In this document: positions 19,952 to 29,290 of the stretch, piece by piece | Position numbering within the stretch: position 1 is the first letter of the stretch | Layout: each line of letters opens with the position of its first letter | Source: Trichomonas vaginalis G3 | Lineage: Eukaryota > Parabasalia > Trichomonadida > Trichomonadidae | Length of the DNA stretch: 64,000 nucleotides | Assembly: GCF_026262505.1 (NCBI RefSeq) | Contig: NC_067206.1 | Coordinates: forward strand, 19,055,319 to 19,119,318 | Direction: 5' to 3' | The notes under the pieces: model-generated | The model's database searches: none | Told to the model about the DNA's origin: nothing | The model's input: only the letters and a program-made list of their open reading frames with translations | Position numbers and translations under genes: made by a program

Positions 19952-20487
19952 GCCGCTGCCAGACCAAATGAATTAACCGTTGTGAATAACGTTTCTGAAT
20001 CTTTATTTAAAAAGATAAAATATCACGATTTTGGCTGCGTTAAAAATCAAAGAATTGATGTTTTTGTCAAAATCTTTTAGAAGAAGTTGCACCCAATTAC
20101 TTTTATCGTATTAAAAACGATTTACTTCAAACAGGTTTTATTCCTTCAATTAGAATTCGCGAGCCTCGATTGACAGATTATAAAACAAAATTGAAAAGAG
20201 AAGTTCAATCACGTTTATACCAAGTATTAAATTTTGTTCAGAATCAAGAAGCCAATTTGAATCCATTAAGATTTTTATTGGAAAATGCTGAAGAAAAACT
20301 TTCTCAAATAAATGAGAAGATACAAAATTCAATTACATATTTAAGATCGTTTGAAATTCCAAATGAATTGTTAGATACGTATATGTTAGAAATTAATGAA
20401 TTTTGTTATAATTCTCCAGATTATATTTTAGAACATTTCGAAGAATTTTTAGAGGATTTCAAAGAAAAGAATAATTTAATAGACTAA
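19952..20487 (+). pseudogene. MULE transposase C-terminal remnant
   Basis: Frame 19952-20076 reads 'NELTVVNNVSESLFKKIKY' then 'CVKNQRIDVFV'. This aligns with 'ENLALTNNISESINKKIKY' of the MULE fragment at 62830-63309, including the family's conserved asparagine-rich 'NN.SES' block. After a frame change near 20070, frame to 20487 reads a helical tail (IRIREPRLTDYKTKLKREV ... SYNSPDYILEHFEEF-like). The N-terminal two thirds of the transposase are absent, replaced by the hairpin array. Confidence 0.7.
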
Positions 20488-20599
20488 AAAATTATTATTT
20501 TTATTTATTGTGAATTTTAAATTGTCACTTTTTAAGTGTTACTCCCTATTGAAAGTGTCACTTTTTGTGTGTCACTTTTTCGGAAATTCTTATATACTC

Positions 20600-20680
20600 C
20601 TTTCCTAAACTGCTGACACAAATTTGTTGCATTTATATAACCATCCTTGTCTCTACGTAAGACTTCAATACCGTTATAAG
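20600..20680. repeat. 81-bp target duplication of M1, right copy
   Basis: Identical to 18551-18631; see that entry. It belongs to the amino-terminal coding part of the split KilA-N gene. Confidence 0.95.
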
Positions 20681-20796
20681 TGCCTTTTGTGAATGTTTCG
20701 CCATTAGATTTGTTAGTGAATGTTTTTGCTTCGACTGACATTTCTGTTCTTACCTACAAGATAAAAAGTTAGAAAAAAAATAAAACCAACGTTATT

Positions 20797-20815
20797 TTTT
20801 CTGTCTTAAGGAAAT
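20797..20815 (-). promoter_or_regulatory. Shared upstream block of KilA-N genes (copy 2)
   Basis: 'ttttctgtcttaaggaaat', identical to 17317-17335, ~56 bp upstream of the KilA-N start at 20741. The spacer 20820-20935 beyond it resembles the subterminal text of Mav-1 (gagggtagaaatgaggttag, and 'attaatgatatcat'). Confidence 0.5.
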
Positions 20816-20968
20816 TCATGAGGGTAGAAATGAGGTTAGAAAAGTGGTTAGAAAACGTGTTAGATCTAACATTCTAACATAAACTTTATTTTTGGTGTAA
20901 ATAAATGGTACCATTAATGATATCATGACTGTTCTCATTCATGTCTGATTTACATCTAATGAAAAAGT

Positions 20969-22054
20969 TTAGAAGAATTTTCTTATTCTTTCTGGCTTAT
21001 TTTTGTCTTTCCAGTACTCCCGCTCTAATGGTCCCAGATGTGTTGGCTTCGACTCTCTCAAGTTCTTAGATGGTATAACATCTTCAACGCCTCCTTCATA
21101 TCTTACTTTATAAGTGTCATCGTTTATGTTATAGCCAAGTATTTCAATAACCACTCCTCGCTTTGCTTTGTCAATGGTTTCAGCAAGTTTGCCATTACTA
21201 CTTTCGACTAATTTATGACGAGGATAAAACGCAATAGAGTCGTCGGCAGCTTTTATAAGATATCCATTACCTTGCGTAGAGTCTACGATATAATAATTTC
21301 GACTTAACCTTAAACGTTTCTTTGTCAACGGCTTGTCGTCAAGAACTACACGAACTTTTGTACCAGGAATGAGGGTAAATTGTGTTGAATTTCTGATATT
21401 TTGTGTTTGGCTTCGTTTCTTTTGTATATACTTTTCTTCTTATTGTTGTGACATTGAATTTGGTGTATGTCCTGTTGTAGAATGTGTTGAGGAATTATAT
21501 ACTTCGAGAAAATGTTTCATTGTTTCTTCGGTAAAGTCTCGCTCTTGATTTAAATCTCTGAGAGTCCTTATGAAGCGGTTTATGATGCCGAGTATGTTAT
21601 GGTTATGGTCTTCAGTAGTGTAGTGAGTTATGTTATGCTTAATGAGAAAATCTGTGATTTCATTGCTGAGGTATGCACTGTCTTGGTCTGATGTTAAAGT
21701 ACTTGGGCTATGTTCTGCTACAAACTTTTGTAAAACTCTTAACACTTCACGAGTTCCTTTATTTTTCATTGAATATGCATATGCTTTACGAGTGTTAACA
21801 TTAATGAAGATGAGGAATGGTTTATGTCCTCCTTTTCTGCTTTGAATGAGAGTGTCAAATTGGTATGCGTCAGGAGCGTTGGAGTAAATTGGTGAAAAGT
21901 AGTCGTAAGGGTTTATTTTTGTTTGATGTACAACATTTTTGTCAAAGAACCTTTTCACTTCAGCTCTGTTAGTAAATCCCCAACTCTTTGCAGCTTCATT
22001 GAACTTCTTAAATGACCTCCATTGATGTTGTTCGAATACTTCTTTCAAGCTCAT
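20969..22054 (-). pseudogene. Maverick retroviral-type integrase gene
   Basis: The catalytic core part has the rve pattern: 'YQFDTLIQSRKGG' with the first Asp, 'LTSDQDSAYLS' with the second, and a helix 'HNHNILGIINRFIRTLRD' where the family has its third acidic position. The C-terminal part (to 20969) has an SH3/chromo-like beta region (KVRYEGGVEDVIPSKNLRES), known in Maverick integrases. This enzyme would insert the element into DNA. The gene seems broken, with about one break. Confidence 0.88.
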
Positions 22055-22112
22055 TTATGTAAAGTTAAATTTAGTAATTTCATGCTGTTCGCTCTTTTGG
22101 AGCTCAGGACTT

Positions 22113-24737
22113 TCAGTCCGTTCTAACCCATGCATAAACTGTCATATAAGGTGGCATATAATCTTCACCCGAGCCTGTTGGATTTGTTGTGAAAGTGTGT
22201 GAATGATTTCCTGCGGTTCCACAGAAAATACCTGCGCTTGAATCTACTGGGTCACTTGAAATATTATTTCTATTCATTCCCTGTCTATCCGAACCCGCTG
22301 CAAGATTTGTATAACCTCTTTTTGTTATTGAATGTGAATGATTACCTGTTGTGTTTGTCGTTCCTGTATGAGTGTGCGCAGGTAAGTTTGCTTCAGTAAT
22401 TTTCTTCGAACCCCCTGTTTGCTTTGAATATCTAGCACAGTATAAGAATTTATCTACAATCTGCTTCCACGTACCAAAACCCAGAACTGTTGCGGGATTT
22501 GTTGAGTTCATTGACGTATAAATAGAACCAACAGGATATATGGTTTGAAGTATTTCTGTCTTTAATGTTTGAAGCTCTGTTTTGTCTGCTTTCTTATCTA
22601 ACATTGTTGGTAGTTCATATGCTTCAAAGTTTCTGGCATGATCTTCGATATTCCTGCAACTGTTATCTAAATTGTTAAGAGTATCTTTTACGCCTGCACT
22701 TGGATTTTCTAATGGTGCACTTGAACCAAGGGTATAGTTCAATATTATGTCGTCTGCTCTAACAGTAGTGAAGGATTCATGTGTATGGTTCTTGTCAGCT
22801 TTACTATTTAATGTAGCTTGAAGTTCATTTATATCGGAGATATTGTGTTTATGAGATTTCAAAACTTTGTTCGTTGCGTCAAGTTCATCTTTGTCAGCTT
22901 TACTTTTAATAGCATCTTCAAAAGTTATTTTTGCCTTAACTCTCAATGTAAATCTTGGTTCAACTAATACACCGTTAACAGAGAAAGTAGAGGCATAAAT
23001 TTCATTGTTATAACCAAATGCTTCTGGTGCTTTACCTGTGTCATACTGTACAGTACAGCGTATGTCATAACCTTTAGCACGAATGAATTTATATCTTCTT
23101 TCATTAACATCTTCAGTGCTTATTTGTTCATCCTGTGTTAAATATCCATGGTAGTCCGTTATAATCTGTTCGTCTGAACTTATATAATGAACATGGTTTT
23201 TATCTGCTTTTTCGGCTAATTTCTCTTCTATCTCATTTATTTCAAGTTCATGCCTACCACCACCTCCCGAAGAAGTATTTTTCTTCAGCTCTTGAAGAAC
23301 GTCCACTTCGCCATCTTTGGTGTCAATAATGAGACTTTGAGTTAAAACCTTTCCTGTCTTAATGGATGTTTGTAAAACTTCTTCTTCACCGTGTTCGGGG
23401 TCATGGTCGTCATCATATCTTGTGAAATCAGAGATGTTGTCATACATTAAGCATATCTGTCTCAAAAGTTCTGCTATTTGAAACTGGAACGAAAGATATA
23501 CAGAACTTTCATCATCTCCTAAAGTCAAGTCTGCTTTCTTAAGTATTTCTTGAATGTATGCAATGAGAACAGAGTACCTTGGAAAATATTCGAACAATAT
23601 TTCATTAGCTGTTGGTTTTGGTGGATCCTCTGGAGTTTCTATTGTTTCAGTTCCTTCTGTAGGTTCTGTTGGAGTTTCTGCATCTCTTGACTTCAATGCT
23701 CTTGCTCTCAAAGACCTAAATGTTAGAGCACCAGGTTTTACAAAGGACTTTATAAATGCTTTAATAGTTCCTGGTAAGTTATTGTTAGCATTAAGTAAGT
23801 TCCTTATGCTTCCATCATGTACGTCCATAGCACTATGTAAAAAATCTATACTTTTCTTGTAGTCAGCAATAGACTGACTGTGATTTTTTAAAGATTTGTC
23901 AATACCTTTAAGCCAATCTTCATGCATGTCTGATACTGAGCCAAAAATATCATTTGCTTCCTTTAGTGTATTTTGTGCTTCTCGTAAAGTATCCAATCCC
24001 GTACGTGCATTGTTTGCTATACGTCTTACAGTATCTATTTGACTCCTTGTTTCTTGCATCCAACCAGATAAAGTTTTAATAGTATCCGAACCATTTGAAA
24101 TGAAGTTCAAAGCATTTTTAACGTCATCTAAAACTTCTTCAGCAAGTACTGCCCATATCTTTCCGATTTGGTATTGAAGAACTCCATATGAAGCAGCTGT
24201 TAAACCAGTATTTATAAGGTTCCATATCCATGATTTAGCAGTTTTTCCATCCTTTCCATCTTCACCATCCAAACCGTTTTCGCCTTGTGGTCCTTGAGGT
24301 CCGGTGTCACCCTTCTCTCCTTTCAGTTCATCTTTATGTTCGTTATAATATTCTAATGTCATAAGGTGTACATCATTACTGCTACCAGCAACGCCGAGAA
24401 TTTGTTTCTCATTCATGACTAAATTCTTTAGGCATTTAATGTTGTCGTCAAATCGAAAGCTCTTTAACAATTCAATGAGAACATTTAATACTTTCACTAA
24501 TGAGGCATCTACTGTAGAATTTATATATTGCACCGTTCCATCATTTATGATGGGAACCTTGCTTGTTGTAATGAATGGGTCATAAGTGTTAAAAGTATCG
24601 AAATCAATGACTTTTTTAGTTTTTCCATCGTCAATGACTAAATCATTGCCTTCAATGGTTAAAGTTGAGTTTTCGTTTACTAGTTCATGTGCACTTCTTG
24701 CTTCATTTGTTTCATACGCATATGCAGCAATAGTCAT
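22113..24737 (-). CDS. Long fibre protein with collagen-like segment and phage tail-fibre-type tip
   Basis: An 874-aa product that looks whole. Residues ~140-165 are a collagen-type Gly-X-Y run (GEKGDTGPQGPQGENGLDGE). A long helical, coiled-coil-rich shaft follows (~190-330), then a Glu/Pro/Thr linker. Repeated 'KADKNHTH/KADKTEL' units (~500-720) resemble trimeric phage fibre shafts. The C-terminal ~150 residues carry the phage baseplate/fibre tip signature 'IYPVGSIYTSMNSTNPATV ... GFGTW', and His-rich 'HTHTG ... GNHSHS ... GNHSHTF' that may bind metal as in T4 short-fibre tips. It is probably a trimeric attachment spike of the virus-like particle. Confidence 0.8.
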   Translation of the reverse strand: MTIAAYAYETNEARSAHELVNENSTLTIEGNDLVIDDGKTKKVIDFDTFNTYDPFITTSKVPIINDGTVQYINSTVDASLVKVLNVLIELLKSFRFDDNIKCLKNLVMNEKQILGVAGSSNDVHLMTLEYYNEHKDELKGEKGDTGPQGPQGENGLDGEDGKDGKTAKSWIWNLINTGLTAASYGVLQYQIGKIWAVLAEEVLDDVKNALNFISNGSDTIKTLSGWMQETRSQIDTVRRIANNARTGLDTLREAQNTLKEANDIFGSVSDMHEDWLKGIDKSLKNHSQSIADYKKSIDFLHSAMDVHDGSIRNLLNANNNLPGTIKAFIKSFVKPGALTFRSLRARALKSRDAETPTEPTEGTETIETPEDPPKPTANEILFEYFPRYSVLIAYIQEILKKADLTLGDDESSVYLSFQFQIAELLRQICLMYDNISDFTRYDDDHDPEHGEEEVLQTSIKTGKVLTQSLIIDTKDGEVDVLQELKKNTSSGGGGRHELEINEIEEKLAEKADKNHVHYISSDEQIITDYHGYLTQDEQISTEDVNERRYKFIRAKGYDIRCTVQYDTGKAPEAFGYNNEIYASTFSVNGVLVEPRFTLRVKAKITFEDAIKSKADKDELDATNKVLKSHKHNISDINELQATLNSKADKNHTHESFTTVRADDIILNYTLGSSAPLENPSAGVKDTLNNLDNSCRNIEDHARNFEAYELPTMLDKKADKTELQTLKTEILQTIYPVGSIYTSMNSTNPATVLGFGTWKQIVDKFLYCARYSKQTGGSKKITEANLPAHTHTGTTNTTGNHSHSITKRGYTNLAAGSDRQGMNRNNISSDPVDSSAGIFCGTAGNHSHTFTTNPTGSGEDYMPPYMTVYAWVRTD

Positions 24738-24754
24738 ATTTTAATGAGAATAAA

Positions 24755-25475
24755 ATGTTGTTCTATTTGCAAAGTACAGACCCAAACGAATACGGGACAG
24801 TAAAGCTACAAACAAACTTAGGTCTTCAGAATGAAGCGCTTGCTTTCAGAGTTGTTGACTTCAATACTATCGCAACTTTTGTCATAACAGATGAAACAGA
24901 TTTCATAGAGATTGAAATAGATGACAAAAGAAGTGTTATAACATTTCCTAATAGAGCTGGGTATAGAATAGATAAAATTGCTGGAGTCATAGATACTCTC
25001 ATAAATGAAGAAACTATTGACAACATAGATGTCGAACTCTCTTCTGAGGGAACATTGAAGTTCAGCAGCGAGAAAGAGTTTAAGATACCAAGAATGAGTC
25101 ATAGAGTACAACTTCTTTTGGGTGCATACCATATGACATTTCCTTTGAAAAGTGTTGACAAAACGATTGAGATGAAATCTGTTCCATACGTATGTTATGG
25201 CAATTGTTTGTACGTTGAGTCAAAAATAGCTAATGTCACAGGTATTTCAGGAGTTAATAGTAAAGGTTCAGTAGAATATAAGTCTTTCTGTTATGAAGTA
25301 AATTCAATGTTCATTCCAAACGTTCCTGTCATAGCAACTCATTTAGGTAAATGGGTTCGCATTAGTCCTCATAATTTGAAAGACATGCAATTCAGACTTG
25401 TTGACTTTCAAGAGAGCCTGTAGAACTGAAGCACCAGTGCGAATGACTGTTGAAGTTGACTTTTTAGAAAATATT
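24755..25475 (+). CDS. Beta-rich Maverick protein, possible minor virion protein
   Basis: 222 aa are readable (24755-25423), divergent from the fibre gene with only 17 bp between starts. The sequence alternates short beta-prone strands with turns and has no transmembrane segment. Its size and placement between fibre and ATPase fit a minor capsid or fibre-anchoring protein. The reading may extend to ~25475, so the gene may be slightly broken. No recognised family. Confidence 0.5.
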
Positions 25476-25477
25476 AA

Positions 25478-25717
25478 ATGCAACAGCTTACAAGAGAACT
25501 CAGAGCTAAAAATATAAAGTATGAATGTTATGTATTAGGTCATGAACTTTGGTTGTTGCTGTTTGATGAAACAAATGAGTTAGTTATGTCAGTCAAGAGA
25601 ACAGAAAAATATTGTGTTAGTGAAAACTGCACCAAGTCAATAAGATTAGGTTTGCATTATGAAGATGAGTTCGATACTGTTGAAGAAGTTTTGGATAGAT
25701 ATTACAAATTGCTTTAA
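25478..25717 (+). CDS. Small Maverick protein
   Basis: A 79-aa product (MQQLTRELRAKNIKYECY...). Mixed alpha/beta character with four cysteines or near-cysteine positions; no known family. It follows 24755-25475 in the same direction with almost no gap, so they are likely co-transcribed. Confidence 0.55.
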   Translation: MQQLTRELRAKNIKYECYVLGHELWLLLFDETNELVMSVKRTEKYCVSENCTKSIRLGLHYEDEFDTVEEVLDRYYKLL

Positions 25718-25819
25718 TTTACTAAACATATTTCAAACAAGTTTATAGTCAGTAGATAGTTTTTGTATACTCGTTCGAATATTTATACTTAAACTCAACT
25801 CCTGTAGTTTCCTGGTGTT

Positions 25820-26355
25820 TCAATGATGCGGATGTTTACCTATTTTCATGAATAGTGGAGTTTGACCACAGCATTCGATTTCAGGGTCGAGATAGTCAAT
25901 GACACATTGTTTCCCTGTTATTCGTGAGATAACATTTTCTAAATCCTCCCTTGTTAGAATTATTTGGTTCTTGCTTATAAGATTTGTGAAAAGTTCTTAG
26001 CGTCTTTGAGTAAAATTGTTTGGTATAACTGAGGAAGGTAATGGTCTACGTTATCTGAAGGATTTGTTTGAACATTTGTGTAAGGATTGTCGTTGGCTTC
26101 TCTTGAAAGAATTTGGTCCAGTGGTGGATACTCTAACTTAACATCTGATGTAGCGTTAGCGTTTGAAGCTGAGTTTAAATTCACGGCGCCATGCGCCAAG
26201 ACCGAAGGTCCCGACTTAAGTTCTGGTTCTGGTTCTTTCAAACACTCTGAACTATAGTTCTTTATGACAATATTGTTTGTCGTTCGTGAGTCAACATTTG
26301 ATGTTGGTTCAATTGGAACATTAACGGCACCAGCTAAGATGGATTTGCTTCTCAT
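25820..26355 (-). pseudogene. Unknown Maverick gene, broken
   Basis: 126 aa are readable at 25975-26355, low-complexity and rich in Asn, Ser and Pro. The block to 25820 has an ordered look (DLENVISRITGKQ ... CCGQTPLFMKIGKHP). It appears broken by about one break. I considered the adenain-type protease expected in Polintons but saw no convincing His/Asp/Cys pattern. It is divergent from 26381-26782. Confidence 0.4.
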
Positions 26356-26380
26356 TTCATATAGAATAAAAACCTTTTAT

Positions 26381-26782
26381 ATGTATGAAATGAACAATAT
26401 ACTTGACAAGGGTTTGAATGTAAAGCTAACGAATGAAAATATTGTTGAATTCACTGAGACAGGAGCTGTGTATAAAGATGTAGAACTACTGAACAAAAGA
26501 GCAAAGGGAAGAAGCAGGAATATGAAAAAAGGGTGGAAGCCTATAAAAATTTATGTCAATGATGGCTCAGGAGGTTCAAACATAAAATATGCAGAAAGTT
26601 ATAGAGTTTATGCTCTCAAAGGTGAAAAGCCTTCATTTAAGAACAGCTATTCTAACGCATATCCTCAAAAGCTAACGGATGGGGAAGTGGATGATATGAA
26701 TGACAGCAAAAATATTAACAGAAATGGCGACAGAGATGCATGGAATTTGTTTACCATCAGTCAATTGAAGGTTAAACTTTAA
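26381..26782 (+). CDS. Unknown Maverick protein
   Basis: A 133-aa product starting MYEMNNILDKGLNVKL; this start is taken because the upstream part of the open frame overlaps the divergent gene. It is basic, with a Lys/Arg-rich centre (NKRAKGRSRNMKKGWKPIKI) and an Asn/Asp-rich C-terminus. It converges on the ATPase gene with a 4-bp overlap (26779-26782). No recognised domain. Confidence 0.5.
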   Translation: MYEMNNILDKGLNVKLTNENIVEFTETGAVYKDVELLNKRAKGRSRNMKKGWKPIKIYVNDGSGGSNIKYAESYRVYALKGEKPSFKNSYSNAYPQKLTDGEVDDMNDSKNINRNGDRDAWNLFTISQLKVKL

Positions 26783-27666
26783 AACAATGTTGGTCGTTCC
26801 CATGGAATATTTTTGACTTTAATGGTATTAGTCATGATATGAATCTCAAGGTATGAACGAGGAGAGATGAGAGACTTATATGCTTCCCAAATTTCTTCAA
26901 AAGGTAATGTTATACCTGACTGTTTCCAAATGAGTTCAATATCATAGCGTGAGAAACCTTGAAAGATAACGAAGTCAGTTATGAGACGTTTTATGTTTAA
27001 AGCAAGGAAACGCCATGTTTGCATAAGTATTGCTACAGTTAAATGGTAATGTCTGACTTTAGTTATGATGTTAGCTAATGGTGAGTCAGGCTTTGAAACT
27101 AAACCTTTTCCGGCGAAGTCGTCACAAACGAGCAGAGTGTTTGAAGGATATTTTTTGAAGGGGTATTTTGAAAGTTTTGATAGAATGTAGTTTGTCAGTC
27201 GTTTCATATCGTAAACTCCTGAGTATTGACGTAAGTGGTGTTTGTCAATAATTCTTTCCATCTCTTCTGAAGTCTTTTGCATTCCTGACTGTATGAACTC
27301 TACAATTGCATAATATTTCCTCTTACGTCGAATGTAACGTTGAAGAAATTCAATGAGTTCACTGTCTGGAACTTTAACGACTGAGGCTTGAACTTTTGAC
27401 ATAAATGTTTTCGCTGTTGAGTCCATAGAGTCTGAAGTTGCTGATATAATGATTTGGTCATAGTAAGAGTCGTTTCCTAAACGCTCTGTTATGAGTATAT
27501 GACGAATTAAATTAAATGTCTTACCTGAACCCATCTTTTCACAATAGAAATAAACACCATTTGAACAGAACTCATAGTCCTTACTGAAAGGAAGAATGAG
27601 AGAACTGTTGAGCTTTTCACTGCTTTCATTCATGTCTTCATCTACATCATGTATTAAATGCTTCAT
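26779..27666 (-). CDS. Maverick genome-packaging ATPase (A32/FtsK-HerA type)
   Basis: A 295-aa product, whole in appearance. Walker A is at ~res. 47-54 (EKMGSGKTFNL), and Walker B with adjacent acidic residue is 'NTLLVCDDFAGKG' (~res. 182-188). A downstream 'VRHYHLTVAILMQTWRFL' matches the sensor/arginine region of this family, where the Gln often follows the hydrophobic strand. It would pump the linear DNA into capsids. It is divergent from 27683-28564 with a 16-bp gap. Confidence 0.88.
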   Translation of the reverse strand: MKHLIHDVDEDMNESSEKLNSSLILPFSKDYEFCSNGVYFYCEKMGSGKTFNLIRHILITERLGNDSYYDQIIISATSDSMDSTAKTFMSKVQASVVKVPDSELIEFLQRYIRRKRKYYAIVEFIQSGMQKTSEEMERIIDKHHLRQYSGVYDMKRLTNYILSKLSKYPFKKYPSNTLLVCDDFAGKGLVSKPDSPLANIITKVRHYHLTVAILMQTWRFLALNIKRLITDFVIFQGFSRYDIELIWKQSGITLPFEEIWEAYKSLISPRSYLEIHIMTNTIKVKNIPWERPTLF

Positions 27667-27682
27667 TTTATGTCCATTAAAA

Positions 27683-28564
27683 ATGCAAGTCAGAAATATT
27701 CAGAACATAGCACCGAGTCTAACTGACAAGAGTATAAAGATATACTATGAACATGTTATGATGAAACCAACCAAAATTCAAGAAAGTCAGTATACTTATG
27801 AATATCCAAGACACTGGGTAGAGTATGTAGGAGGTGAGAAAGCTATTGAAATCAGACAGGTTCGAAGTATTCCAGCAGGAAGAACAATATTATTGAAGAA
27901 CTTTAATGTTTTGAGATATAATGATGAAACAAAGAAGCAAGATAGTTTCCCTGTTGCTGTGTATGTGAACCTAGACACAGGAGATGACATGAAAGTTTTT
28001 AACACAAAGCTTCAAACGGTAGTGAGAGAACAACTGACTGCGGAAGGGCATCCATTACCTTCAGAAGTTACCATAGCATATAATTTTGAAACAAACTCAA
28101 TAGATTTTAAAGTCGTCTCTGCAAATAAGTCAGGTTTTACATTTAATGAAGCAGATGTATATTCGAATGAAAACTTCAAAGCTATTGCATGGTTAGATAA
28201 TGACGATTGCTTTAAGAAAATATTTAAATACAGTGACTCAAAGATGTCAATAGATGATCTTCGTGGAATGTTACCATCGACGTTTACAGTTGAAGGTTCA
28301 GCAGGATTGCTTACAAGATTGTCAATTGGTGGCATTTGGTCTCGTGAGAACATTGTTATAAAATCCAGTATAAGTGAATTTGCTGAAGAATCTATATTAT
28401 GTCTTTCAAACTATATGTATTCGCCGCCAAAGCATTATAGTATAACAAACTTTGTCAGTAAGTTTAACATAAGACTTGTCGAACCTTCTTCAATGAAAGA
28501 TGTTGTGCTACCTAAAGATGGAAAGGATGGACTCATTATTGAGATGATTTTAATAGCATATTAA
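27683..28564 (+). CDS. Probable Maverick minor virion (penton-type) protein
   Basis: A 293-aa product starting MQVRNIQNIAPS; the 29 upstream codons overlap the ATPase gene's start and are ignored. Beta-rich, no membrane segment. It begins with a compact region (PRHWVEYVGGEKAIEIRQV) and ends with 'GKDGLIIEMILIAY'. It lies directly beside the packaging ATPase and is followed by two small genes with no gaps, a typical virion-gene cluster. It is the best candidate for the single jelly-roll minor capsid protein, on context only. Confidence 0.55.
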   Translation: MQVRNIQNIAPSLTDKSIKIYYEHVMMKPTKIQESQYTYEYPRHWVEYVGGEKAIEIRQVRSIPAGRTILLKNFNVLRYNDETKKQDSFPVAVYVNLDTGDDMKVFNTKLQTVVREQLTAEGHPLPSEVTIAYNFETNSIDFKVVSANKSGFTFNEADVYSNENFKAIAWLDNDDCFKKIFKYSDSKMSIDDLRGMLPSTFTVEGSAGLLTRLSIGGIWSRENIVIKSSISEFAEESILCLSNYMYSPPKHYSITNFVSKFNIRLVEPSSMKDVVLPKDGKDGLIIEMILIAY

Positions 28565-28762
28565 ATGAGCTTGTTCTTGAAGGTCATTCATGATGAAATA
28601 ACTGTTGTAGAAGATGTTAGCAATTGTTCAGACATTTTGAAGCGTATAGATGAGATAAGAAAGAAGTTTATGAATGAGAACGCTTATGTTTCATTGACTT
28701 TCTCCAGTAACGAGAACTTTTATGAGATAATATTGAAGAGAGATGATTTTAATATGGTGTAA
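28565..28762 (+). CDS. Small Maverick protein
   Basis: A 65-aa product starting at the base after the stop of 27683-28564; its own stop (28760-28762) directly abuts the next start. Mixed composition (MSLFLKVIHDEITVVEDV...). The tight head-to-tail packing argues for one transcript. Function unknown. Confidence 0.55.
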   Translation: MSLFLKVIHDEITVVEDVSNCSDILKRIDEIRKKFMNENAYVSLTFSSNENFYEIILKRDDFNMV

Positions 28763-29290
28763 ATGGTAGCTTGGGCAGCTTTAGGCGCAATGGGAACAAA
28801 AGCATTAGCATTTGGAGCAAAAGCACTTGGAGCTTATGACGCAGTAAATAAAATGAGTGGAGGAAGGGTTTCGAAGACATTAGATGCAAATAAAGGAAAG
28901 ATTGGAGGCTGGGTTGCAAAGAAGTTAAGATTAAATAAAATAGGGCTCATAAATAAAGCATCCAATTTGGTTGCGACTGAGTCAGAAAATGCTTTAGGAA
29001 AAGACGATGAGTTTGCAAAACACGCAAAAGACTTTAATGACCAGATGAAAGGTGAAACAATGCATTTAAATAGAGTCGATGGAACTAAAGAAAATGTTTC
29101 TTCTACACCAGCGGTTTATCCATACGGACCTTATGGAATGTATGGAAACCCTTATGAACGACCATTTGACCCATTGACTGGTGGAAGTAATTGGTATCAT
29201 TACGGCCGAAGAAGAAAGACAGTCAAGTTGGAGACAGACGTGAAGAAAGCAACTAAAAAGAAACCAAGGAAGAGAGTTATAAAGCAATGA
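28763..29290 (+). CDS. Maverick core/membrane-active-type basic protein
   Basis: A 175-aa product. The N-terminal ~35 residues are an amphipathic alanine/glycine helix region (WAALGAMGTKALAFGAKALG), the middle is mixed, and residues ~110-140 are Tyr/Pro/Gly-rich (YPYGPYGMYGNPYERPF). The C-terminus is strongly basic (KKATKKKPRKRVIKQ). This layout recalls small virion core or membrane-lytic proteins of adeno-like viruses, but no homology is claimed. The last codons lie in the inner edge of the right terminal repeat. Confidence 0.6.
   Translation: MVAWAALGAMGTKALAFGAKALGAYDAVNKMSGGRVSKTLDANKGKIGGWVAKKLRLNKIGLINKASNLVATESENALGKDDEFAKHAKDFNDQMKGETMHLNRVDGTKENVSSTPAVYPYGPYGMYGNPYERPFDPLTGGSNWYHYGRRRKTVKLETDVKKATKKKPRKRVIKQ

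Larger units (their letters stand above)
18632..20599 (+). mobile_element. MULE derivative M1 (1968 bp) with hairpin array, inserted in the KilA-N gene
   Basis: The ends are imperfect inverted repeats: 'aataagaattaccgaaaaattgac' type on the left (cut: ataagaattaccgaaaaa) against the complement of 'gtcactttttcggaaattcttat' type on the right (cut: tttttcggaaattcttat). It holds the C-terminal remnant of a MULE transposase (19952-20487) and a large hairpin array (18935-19945). It is flanked by identical 81-bp duplications. It has no intact transposase, so it was presumably moved by a related MULE. Confidence 0.8.
18030..20741 (-). pseudogene. Second KilA-N gene of Mav-2, split by a MULE insertion
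   Basis: Two readable parts, 20532-20741 (amino end) and 18030-18638 (the rest, 202 aa), lie either side of element M1. The KilA-N signature is clear: 'DGYINATNLCQQFRK' near the N-terminus, then 'RGTYVDPRLINYIAMWASPKY'. A charged C-terminal coiled region follows (HEKLDEEELEDTV, KQLEHEREICYGY). It is a probable transcription or replication regulator. The gene is broken by the insertion; the insertion duplicated 81 bp of its coding sequence. An upstream block is shared with the KilA-N gene at 16435-17262. Confidence 0.85.

Noticed and set aside
25820-26355. Adenain-like cysteine protease expected in Polintons
   Set aside because: No ordered His-Asp-Cys triad with the usual spacing could be seen. 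The protease seems absent, lost or too diverged to recognise.
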